Positions 6,180 to 12,824 of a DNA stretch of 18,731 nucleotides are shown in pieces; the first letter of the stretch is position 1, and each line of letters starts with the position of its first letter. Where the stretch lies: positions 1 to 18,731 of the forward strand of contig JASLJW010000007.1 in the NCBI GenBank assembly GCA_030747885.1, written 5' to 3'. This DNA is from Candidatus Thalassarchaeaceae archaeon. GTDB lineage: Archaea > Thermoplasmatota > Poseidoniia > Poseidoniales > Thalassarchaeaceae. A model generated the notes under the pieces. It had not been told where the DNA came from. It saw only the letters and a program-made list of their open reading frames with translations, and ran no database searches. Position numbers and translations under genes: made by a program.

Positions 6180-8876
6180 ATGACTACCTCAAATCCTTTT
6201 GATGCGATTCGCGAATTTGAGAGAAGTGATGGTACCAATGCATCATTTGCATCCCTCCATGCTTTGGAGGAAAGCGGACATGCAGTTCTTTCCTCGTTAC
6301 CTTACAGTATCCGAATATTGTTGGAGGCTGCATTGCGGAAGTGTGACGGTTTTCTTGTAACAGAGGAGGACGTCAAAAGAATTGCATCTTGGTCTCCGAC
6401 TCAGTCTCCTGCGGAAATCCCATTTATGCCAAGTCGAGTAATTCTACAAGACTTCACAGGAGTTCCTGCAGTTGTTGACATAGCCGCTTTGAGGGATGCA
6501 ATGGTGGCGTTGGGAGGCGACCCATCTAAAGTCAATCCACAGGTACCAGTCGACTTAGTCATTGATCACAGTGTTCAGGTAGATGTTTCAGGCCTGTTTC
6601 CTGACGCCCAAGAACGCAATTTAGAGATTGAATATCGTCGAAATATGGAACGCTATCAATTCTTGAAATGGGGTCAGCAGTCTTTGGATAACTTTCGTGC
6701 AGTCCCTCCAGGTAGAGGAATCGTACATCAGGTGAATTTGGAATGGCTAGCGAGTGTTGCTCGGGAAGAAGCAGGAATCTGGGTTATGGATTCCTTGGTT
6801 GGAACAGATAGTCATACGACCATGATCAATGGTTTAGGTGTTCTAGGATGGGGTGTTGGAGGCATTGAAGCAGAGGCAGTGATGCTGGGGCAACCAATTT
6901 ACATGTTGTTGCCAGAAGTAGTTGGTTTCGAATTAAGAGGTGAACTAAGACCTGGAGTCACAGCCACGGACATGACTCTTCGAATTGTCGAGATGTTACG
7001 CGAACATGGTGTTGTAGGAAAATTCGTAGAATTTCACGGAGTAGGGCTTTCCAATCTTTCACTTCCTGATCGTGCAACTATTGCCAATATGGCGCCAGAA
7101 TATGGTGCTACATGTGGATTCTTCCCGGTTGATGATGTGACGTTGGAATACATGCGATTATCTGGTAGAGAAGAGAGTCATATTGCTGATGTCAAGAGCT
7201 ACCTTCAATCCCAAGGAATGTTTTGGACCACAGATTCCCCTACTCCCGAATTTACTTCTTCACTTCACCTCGAACTTTCCGAAGTAGAACCTGCATTAGC
7301 TGGGCCAAAGAGGCCTCAAGATAGAGTAGATCTTTCTGCAATGAAGGAGCATTGGCGTGAAAGTCTCAATGCAGAGATTGGGCATCAGGGCCATGGAATA
7401 GATGCTTCTGAAAACAATCGAGTTGTGAAAGTAAGTGGTAGAAATGGTGATGAATTCGAATTAGGCCATGGCGATGTAGTGATTGCTGCAATCACGTCTT
7501 GCACAAATACTTCCAATCCTAGTGTCATGCTTGCTGCTGGTTTGTTGGCTAGAAATGCCAGAGTACGTGGATTGAAAGTGAAGCCTTGGGTCAAGCCCAG
7601 TCTAGCACCAGGGAGTAGAGTAGTTACTGAGTATTATGACGCTGCAGAATTGTCTGCAGATCTATCAGAGATGGGATTCAATGTTGTGGGTTATGGATGC
7701 ACCACTTGCATTGGAAATTCTGGCCCATTAGATGAACATATAGAGGGGGGCATTGATCAAGGCGATTTGATTGTCGGCTCTGTAATATCTGGTAATCGAA
7801 ATTTTGAGGGTAGAGTCCATCAGAAAGTCAAGGCGAATTATCTAGCAAGTCCGCCTTTGGTTGTAGCTTACGCGCTCGCTGGAACTTTGGATATAGATTT
7901 TGAAACAGATCCACTTGGCATCGACTCTAATGGAGTACCTGTTATGCTTGCAGATATTTGGCCTAGTGATGCAGAGATTCGAGATGCAGTTTCTTCATCA
8001 ATTTCACCTGAAATGTTCCGTATTCGTTATTCAGATGTAATGCAAGAACCAAGATGGGATTCTATTGAGAGTACTCGTTCTCCATTGTATCCATGGGCTG
8101 AAGATTCAACATATGTTAGATTACCATCTTTCTTTGAAGGAATCGAGCCAGAACCTGTGCCAATAGAACCTGTAACTGGGGCGCATGTATTGCTTATGCT
8201 TGGTGATTCAGTCACTACCGACCATATCAGCCCTGCAGGGGCTTTTCCTAAGTCAGGTCCTGCAGGAGAATATTTGGTTTCCAATGGGGTTGAACCACGA
8301 GATTTCAATTCATTTGGCAGCCGTCGAGGAAATCATGAGGTAATGATGCGAGGGACATTTGCAAATGTCAGAATACGAAACCAAGTCGCACCTGAGACCG
8401 AAGGAGGATTCACGACTCATTTTCCTTCTGGAGAGGTCACATCAGTTTTCGATGCTAGTATGAGATATCAAGAAGAAGGAATTCCTCTAGTAGTTCTCGC
8501 TGGTTCTCAATATGGAACAGGCAGCAGTAGAGATTGGGCTGCAAAGGGGACTCTACTTTTGGGTATCAAAGCCGTTATTGCAACCTCATTTGAGAGAATT
8601 CATCGAAGTAATCTTGTTGGAATGGGTGTCTTACCTCTAACATTCAAAGACGGTGAATCAGCAGAAACTCTTGGCTTAGATGGTTCTGAGACATTCGATA
8701 TCCCTGCAAGTGCGGATTTAATTCCATTGAGTTCTATTCGGGTAACAGCAAATAAATCAGATGGCACAACCATAGTTTTCGATGCAGTGGTTAGATTAGA
8801 TACCCCAGTCGAGGTTGAATATTATCGGAATGGCGGGATTCTTCAGACGGTTCTTAGAAACCTTGCATCTACATGA
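6180..8876 (+). CDS. acnA: Aconitate hydratase (AcnA/IRP1 type)
   Basis: An 898-residue monomeric aconitase that interconverts citrate and isocitrate in the cytoplasm. Length and sequence follow the bacterial AcnA/IRP1 branch throughout, including VILQDFTGVPAVVD, VDLVIDHSVQVD, LVGTDSHTTMINGLGVLGWG and MAPEYGATCGFFPVDD. The [4Fe-4S] ligands are C441 in TSCTNTSNP and C507 and C510 in GCTTCIGNSGPL, with the same spacing as E. coli AcnA. The C-terminal swivel domain carries GDSVTTDHISPAG, FGSRRGNHEVMMRG and AGSQYGTGSSRDWAAKG. Several in-frame starts exist (TTG 6162, ATG 6168, ATG 6180); GGTGAG just upstream favours 6180. The gene probably forms a unit with the cyclophilin gene. It ends only 3 bp from the convergent redoxin gene. 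It supplies isocitrate for the route to 2-oxoglutarate, the likely KorAB substrate. Confidence 0.97.
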   Translation: MTTSNPFDAIREFERSDGTNASFASLHALEESGHAVLSSLPYSIRILLEAALRKCDGFLVTEEDVKRIASWSPTQSPAEIPFMPSRVILQDFTGVPAVVDIAALRDAMVALGGDPSKVNPQVPVDLVIDHSVQVDVSGLFPDAQERNLEIEYRRNMERYQFLKWGQQSLDNFRAVPPGRGIVHQVNLEWLASVAREEAGIWVMDSLVGTDSHTTMINGLGVLGWGVGGIEAEAVMLGQPIYMLLPEVVGFELRGELRPGVTATDMTLRIVEMLREHGVVGKFVEFHGVGLSNLSLPDRATIANMAPEYGATCGFFPVDDVTLEYMRLSGREESHIADVKSYLQSQGMFWTTDSPTPEFTSSLHLELSEVEPALAGPKRPQDRVDLSAMKEHWRESLNAEIGHQGHGIDASENNRVVKVSGRNGDEFELGHGDVVIAAITSCTNTSNPSVMLAAGLLARNARVRGLKVKPWVKPSLAPGSRVVTEYYDAAELSADLSEMGFNVVGYGCTTCIGNSGPLDEHIEGGIDQGDLIVGSVISGNRNFEGRVHQKVKANYLASPPLVVAYALAGTLDIDFETDPLGIDSNGVPVMLADIWPSDAEIRDAVSSSISPEMFRIRYSDVMQEPRWDSIESTRSPLYPWAEDSTYVRLPSFFEGIEPEPVPIEPVTGAHVLLMLGDSVTTDHISPAGAFPKSGPAGEYLVSNGVEPRDFNSFGSRRGNHEVMMRGTFANVRIRNQVAPETEGGFTTHFPSGEVTSVFDASMRYQEEGIPLVVLAGSQYGTGSSRDWAAKGTLLLGIKAVIATSFERIHRSNLVGMGVLPLTFKDGESAETLGLDGSETFDIPASADLIPLSSIRVTANKSDGTTIVFDAVVRLDTPVEVEYYRNGGILQTVLRNLAST

Positions 8877-8879
8877 TTA

Positions 8880-9461
8880 TTAATCTAGGATTATTTGTGA
8901 GGCATCAAGCCAATGTGATTCGATAATATCCAATGTTGCTTGATCATTATATGCTCCAAATGAACCAATTTGTCTATGAGTTTCATAACCCAAGTAGTCT
9001 ACAAAAATCACTGTTCCAGGCGCATCAATTCCCATTGATGATGCAAAGTTATTTGTTGGATCTACTCTGGAAAATGTATACTCTAATGTTTGATTTAATT
9101 CTTTATCATCATCATATTGATCTACACTTTCTTTCCACATTGACAAGGTAACTCCATTTGGTTCTTCGTCGACATCAGTTGAAATTACTAAAACTTCAAT
9201 GAACTCGCAACAAAAGCCTTGTTCAGCCATTCTGGCAGAAGTAAGATTGAGATTATGCATATTATTGTGACAAGGTGTGCCACACCATTGGGCAGAGAAA
9301 ACGATTACATATGCTTTATTTTCATAACTTTCACTAGATATGGGATCTCCTTCTGTAAGGAGAGTAAAATCAGGAATTTTTTGCAAATCATTTGAGTCTC
9401 CAGTACATCCAGCCAAAGGTGCAATTAAGATTAGGATAGCCACCAACAATCTTCGAATCAT
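8880..9461 (-). CDS. Redoxin (thioredoxin-fold) lipoprotein with CX3C motif
   Basis: A 193-residue exported protein. Residues 1-19 are a lipoprotein signal peptide (MIRRLLVAILILIAPLAGC), so C19 is the likely lipid attachment site. The thioredoxin fold begins with IPDFTLL. The redox motif is AQWCGTPCHNN: C60 and C64 are separated by three residues (CX3C), not the two usual in TlpA/thioredoxin. DAPGTVIFVDYLG (146-158) supplies the expected cis-proline position (P148). The CX3C spacing and the ISTDVDEEPN segment recall Sco1/SenC copper chaperones, whereas the WCGxPC context recalls TlpA-like thiol reductases. It could therefore act on disulfides or copper at the outer face of the membrane. A longer GTG start at 9479 is possible, but the ATG at 9461 gives the cleaner signal peptide. 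C84 and C85 add a vicinal pair. Confidence 0.82.
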   Translation of the reverse strand: MIRRLLVAILILIAPLAGCTGDSNDLQKIPDFTLLTEGDPISSESYENKAYVIVFSAQWCGTPCHNNMHNLNLTSARMAEQGFCCEFIEVLVISTDVDEEPNGVTLSMWKESVDQYDDDKELNQTLEYTFSRVDPTNNFASSMGIDAPGTVIFVDYLGYETHRQIGSFGAYNDQATLDIIESHWLDASQIILD

Positions 9462-9495
9462 GATGTTGGTAATTCCCACTTGAACTTAGATATTC

Positions 9496-9505
9496 GGCTT
9501 AAACC
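9496..9505. promoter_or_regulatory. Possible shared TATA-like element between divergent genes
   Basis: In the 91-bp gap between the divergent redoxin and thrombospondin-repeat genes, GGCTTAAACC offers a TATA-like core on either strand. It is centred about 40 nt from the redoxin ATG and about 52 nt from the other ATG, which would give leaders of roughly 15 and 27 nt. This is a weak match; I see no other candidate in the gap. Confidence 0.25.
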
Positions 9506-9552
9506 ATGACTCTTTCCGTTTGATTCATGGCTTTGGCCACTCTCCTACACCC

Positions 9553-10557
9553 ATGCGTCGCATACTATTCTGGTTGACATGTCTTATTTTTCTTCTTTCC
9601 ATCTCTGTAGTAAGTGCAAGCAGCAACCCTGATGGTGATGATTTTGATGAAAGTGAAAATGGTGATGATTGTCCTGATGTGTGGGGTAATTCAACTTTCG
9701 ATCGTTTGGGATGTCTAGATTCCGATGGAGATGGATACAGTGATCCAGATTCAAATTGGACGGCTTACCAAGGCGCTGATGCCTTTCCTTCTCGAAATGA
9801 TTCTTGGTTGGATTTAGATGGCGATGGGTACCCAAATCATTTCGGATTGGAAGACTCGGATGATTGCCCTTTTACTCCGGGTCAATCCAAGGTTATTCTG
9901 AAAGGATGTTCTGATATTGATCGCGATTATGTCCCTGATTTGTACGATGACGATGCTGATGGAGATGGGATTAGAAATGAGATGGAGAGGGCGGCCTCTA
10001 CTGGTTTGAATCTCTTTGATCCGTTCAGTGCAGATTCTACACCTAGCGATGTAGATTTTGATACAATTCCAGATGTTCTAGATGATGATAATGATAACGA
10101 TGGATGGCCAGATGAAATAGAAATAGAAAGAAATTCAGATCCTCTTGATGCTGATCAAACGCCATTGAATCAGTATTTTGGATTCCAGACTGGAATAATC
10201 TACCATGGTGGTTTGACTTTTGATGATGAATTTGATGAGGGTGAAATCGAGATTTCTCTTAGTTGGTTTATTTCTGTGTTAACCGGAGAACTAGTAATTC
10301 CTATTGCTTTGATTCCAGTTTATGTTTTCTTCTTCGTTGTTCGTCGTAGAAAATTCAACACAATCAATACACTAATTCAGATTGAAAATGACCCCCTTCG
10401 TTTGAGAGAACTTGAGGCAGAAGTGAATGAATTGGTTAGATCTAGGAGTTTGAAGGTGTACCATGGTCTGGTTCTAAGGAATACCATTGAACAACGTGAG
10501 AACGATCTTTCTCTTCGAGATAAATCAAGATATTATGCAGTAAACGAATCCGAATGA
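9553..10557 (+). CDS. Secreted, C-terminally anchored protein with thrombospondin type 3 calcium-binding repeats
   Basis: A 334-residue surface protein. A signal peptide (MRRILFWLTCLIFLLSISVVSA) is followed by an Asp-rich domain with calcium-binding repeats: DSDGDGYSDPDS (56-67), DLDGDGYPNHFG (87-98), DIDRDYVPDLYDDDADGDGIRN (in parts, 121-142) and DVDFDTIPDVLDDDNDNDG (166-184). Cysteines C40, C54, C105 and C119 probably form disulfides. A transmembrane helix (about 247-263) ends in RRRK, so the repeat domain lies outside and a charged tail of about 70 residues, predicted mostly helical (LRLRELEAEVNELV), lies inside. The fold is stabilised by Ca2+ in the thrombospondin type 3 family. The ligand or role is unknown; surface adhesion or anchoring is a guess. 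A TTG start at 9520 is possible, but the ATG at 9553 fits the signal peptide. The gene ends 3 bp from the convergent decarboxylase gene. Confidence 0.85.
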   Translation: MRRILFWLTCLIFLLSISVVSASSNPDGDDFDESENGDDCPDVWGNSTFDRLGCLDSDGDGYSDPDSNWTAYQGADAFPSRNDSWLDLDGDGYPNHFGLEDSDDCPFTPGQSKVILKGCSDIDRDYVPDLYDDDADGDGIRNEMERAASTGLNLFDPFSADSTPSDVDFDTIPDVLDDDNDNDGWPDEIEIERNSDPLDADQTPLNQYFGFQTGIIYHGGLTFDDEFDEGEIEISLSWFISVLTGELVIPIALIPVYVFFFVVRRRKFNTINTLIQIENDPLRLRELEAEVNELVRSRSLKVYHGLVLRNTIEQRENDLSLRDKSRYYAVNESE

Positions 10558-10560
10558 AAA

Positions 10561-11934
10561 TTATGCATCAGCATCTAACAAATCAGAAAGGAATTTTTCT
10601 GCCGCTGCTTTATCCACACTAGGGTGAGAGGCTGTAAATCGAATAACTAGAAGACCGTCTAAAACTGAATCAAGAACCATACTTTTACCAGAATTTTCCA
10701 GAATATTTCGTGCTTTTCTAATTCGAATATCACCCTCCTCTTGTGTTTCTCCACTTTGAGGAGTAAAACGAATACATACATTGGAGAATGAATGCGAAAC
10801 AAGGGTGAAATCCTCATGATTCTTTACTAGGTTTGCAAGATGATTCGAAACATCAAGGCATGATTCTACCCGTTCACCTAACCCCTTTGTACCCAAATCA
10901 AGCCAAGTTAGCCATAGTTTCAAAGCATCAGCTCTTCGACCACATTGGGGCGAAATTCTTCCAAGACTCAACTCTCGATTTGGGTCGTCAAAAAGATAGT
11001 CTCCTTGATTTGTATGTGCCATCGTAAGAGGGAGAATCGCTTCATCTTGAACAATGAATGCCGAACAAACCATGGATGAACCGAGCATTTTGTGAGCATC
11101 AAATGAAAATGAGTCCGCTCTTTCTAGTCCATCAAGGAGGAATTTATACTTCTTAGAGAAAAGGACAGCACCGCCCCAAGCTGCGTCTACATGGTGCCAA
11201 ATTCCGTGGGCTTGTGCAATATCTGAAATTGCATCCAAATCATCGAAGGCACCTCTTACAGTGGTTCCTGCAGTAGATAGGACAATGAATGGACAATCTC
11301 CTCTTTCTTTGGCTTCGATTATTGCGTCATTTAGAGCAGCTGGGTCCATTTTTCCATCCACGCAAGGGATTCTGATTAGAGAATCAGTTCCAATTCCCAT
11401 CATGTTCGCTGCAGCATCAACTGAGTAATGTGATTCTGCGGATGAGAATGCGCAGAGGCGTTCGTTCCCAATTCCGGTTTTCGATGATCCAGGTAATGCT
11501 TCTTCTCTGGCACAAAGGAACCCCATTTCGTTACTGTTTGAACCCCCAGTGGTGAAGATTCCATAACCAGGAAATCCTGCAAGTTCAGAAATTGCTTTAA
11601 TCATCTCAGTTTCGACAATTGTTGCAGATGGGGCAACAGCATAGGAATGCATTGTGGTATTTCGAATATCTGAGATTAGAGATGCAACTACAGATGCTGG
11701 TTCCGAACCGCCCCAAAAAGCACGTAAGAAGGCGGGATGGTCAGTACGTACAGATGTTTTGAGATAAGCACGAATTGCATTTTCAACTGCGGATACTCCT
11801 CCCGGGTCTTCTGATGTGAAGGGCCCAAGGAATGATTTGATTTCATCATAATCTAAACCTGAATGAATGGCTCCCTGTTGATTATAATCAAGTATGATTT
11901 CATGAAGAAGTTGGGTCATCTCCTCTGAATCCAT
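10561..11934 (-). CDS. PLP-dependent group II amino-acid decarboxylase
   Basis: A 457-residue fold-type I PLP enzyme of the glutamate/aromatic-L-amino-acid decarboxylase family (pyridoxal_deC). Visible motifs, in order: FTTGGSNSNEMG (127-138), which binds phosphate; ESHYS with H169 stacking on the cofactor ring; STAGTTVRGAFDDL (220-233); HHVDAAWGG with D250 pairing with the pyridine nitrogen; and FDAHKML with the Schiff-base K282. The catalytic set is therefore complete. It should remove the alpha-carboxylate of an amino acid to give an amine and CO2. The sequence resembles the bacterial glutamate/cysteine-sulfinate/diaminobutyrate decarboxylase branch more than archaeal MfnA, but the substrate cannot be fixed by reading. 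No neighbouring transporter or pathway gene gives a hint. It diverges from the 218-aa gene across 121 bp, in which I see no clear promoter element. Confidence 0.9.
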   Translation of the reverse strand: MDSEEMTQLLHEIILDYNQQGAIHSGLDYDEIKSFLGPFTSEDPGGVSAVENAIRAYLKTSVRTDHPAFLRAFWGGSEPASVVASLISDIRNTTMHSYAVAPSATIVETEMIKAISELAGFPGYGIFTTGGSNSNEMGFLCAREEALPGSSKTGIGNERLCAFSSAESHYSVDAAANMMGIGTDSLIRIPCVDGKMDPAALNDAIIEAKERGDCPFIVLSTAGTTVRGAFDDLDAISDIAQAHGIWHHVDAAWGGAVLFSKKYKFLLDGLERADSFSFDAHKMLGSSMVCSAFIVQDEAILPLTMAHTNQGDYLFDDPNRELSLGRISPQCGRRADALKLWLTWLDLGTKGLGERVESCLDVSNHLANLVKNHEDFTLVSHSFSNVCIRFTPQSGETQEEGDIRIRKARNILENSGKSMVLDSVLDGLLVIRFTASHPSVDKAAAEKFLSDLLDADA

Positions 11935-12055
11935 GCCTATCCGAAACGTTTCAACTTCATTTAGAATGTGCTTGTATTTGATTTACTCATTGATTGGCTT
12001 TAGATGTCCGGAATATTCGATTGATTGAAAGACCTCGCTTTACCGATGAAGGCAG

Positions 12056-12712
12056 ATGCGTCTAGACGGCCCGGTCAGATTTCGTTTCCGTGATTTGGAG
12101 GCGGACATTGAAGTGTTGATTGAAGGCGACGCATCTTGGGTGGACAGCATCCGGCAAGAACTCGGAATTTCAGGTGAAGGAGCCGGCTACTTGGTACCAA
12201 TTCATGGTTCTTTCAGAAATTCTACTGATCAGAAAATCTCTGGAGCAAATCGTTCTAGAGCAGATTCTAGGGGTGGCCCCCCTCAACGTCCAGGGCCAAC
12301 TCCTGACCCGTCAAGAATCCCTGCATCAATTCGAGCAATTGGTGATTTAGATATCCAAGGAGAGTTCGATAAATTGGGAGTATCCTTGGGGCCAATTCCT
12401 AGTTCAGATGTTCTCAAAGAGGAATTGGAGGAACTCGCCCCCTTTGAACCGTTAGAAGGGGCAAGTACAGAACTTGCATTGGAAGAAAGAATATTGCAAG
12501 CTCTTCTGGAGATTATTGTGAGAACACACGGTAGGCCTAGTACTGCGGAATCACTTCTCTATGAAGTGCTCGGCGATCGATTTGGTATGGATACAAAGGC
12601 CTTCGGAAAATGGTTGCGACGATTGTGGAAGCAAGGCAGATTGGAGAGAGTATTTGGTTCAGATGGAAAAGACGCTTATGCCCCCTTCCCATTTTGGTTA
12701 AATCGAGAATGA
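12056..12712 (+). CDS. Conserved-looking hypothetical protein with possible winged-helix C-terminus
   Basis: A 218-residue soluble protein I do not recognise. The N-terminal 50 residues look like a compact alpha/beta domain (VRFRFRDLEADIEVLIEG, then a helix). Residues about 55-95 form a hydrophilic linker rich in Gly, Pro, Ser and Arg (RGGPPQRPGPTPDPSR). An acidic helical stretch (EELEELAPFEPLEG) leads to a C-terminal domain of about 80 residues with helix-rich character and the pattern TAESLLYEVLGDRFGMDTKAFGKWLRRLWKQGRLERVFG. This resembles the helix-turn-helix and recognition helix of a winged-helix fold, so DNA or protein binding is possible. There is no signal peptide or membrane helix. 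A five-T tract follows the stop codon. The real start is probably the ATG at 12056. The giant surface protein gene follows 112 bp downstream on the same strand. Confidence 0.72.
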   Translation: MRLDGPVRFRFRDLEADIEVLIEGDASWVDSIRQELGISGEGAGYLVPIHGSFRNSTDQKISGANRSRADSRGGPPQRPGPTPDPSRIPASIRAIGDLDIQGEFDKLGVSLGPIPSSDVLKEELEELAPFEPLEGASTELALEERILQALLEIIVRTHGRPSTAESLLYEVLGDRFGMDTKAFGKWLRRLWKQGRLERVFGSDGKDAYAPFPFWLNRE

Positions 12713-12765
12713 TTTTTCCCACATTAATGAACTGGATAAATCGTCATACTGGTTGGCAAAAGGAA

Positions 12766-12819
12766 TCTATTTGTATACTCATTAACCCATAACCCTCAAT
12801 AAGAGTCGGTTGGGTGGGA
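12766..12819 (+). promoter_or_regulatory. Possible promoter and ribosome binding site of the giant surface protein gene
   Basis: Within the 112-bp gap before the giant gene, CTATTTGTATA (12767-12777) is a TATA-like match that would place the transcript start near 12800. GGTTGGGTGGGA (12808-12819), a G-rich Shine-Dalgarno-like stretch, follows 5 nt before the ATG at 12825. Together they suggest the gene has its own short leader. Both are weak consensus matches. Confidence 0.35.
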
Positions 12820-12824
12820 ACGAC

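Noticed and set aside
9584..9835. His-rich minus-strand open frame
   Set aside because: It is the antisense of Asp-rich GAT codons in the thrombospondin-repeat gene, which gives His and Asn runs artificially.
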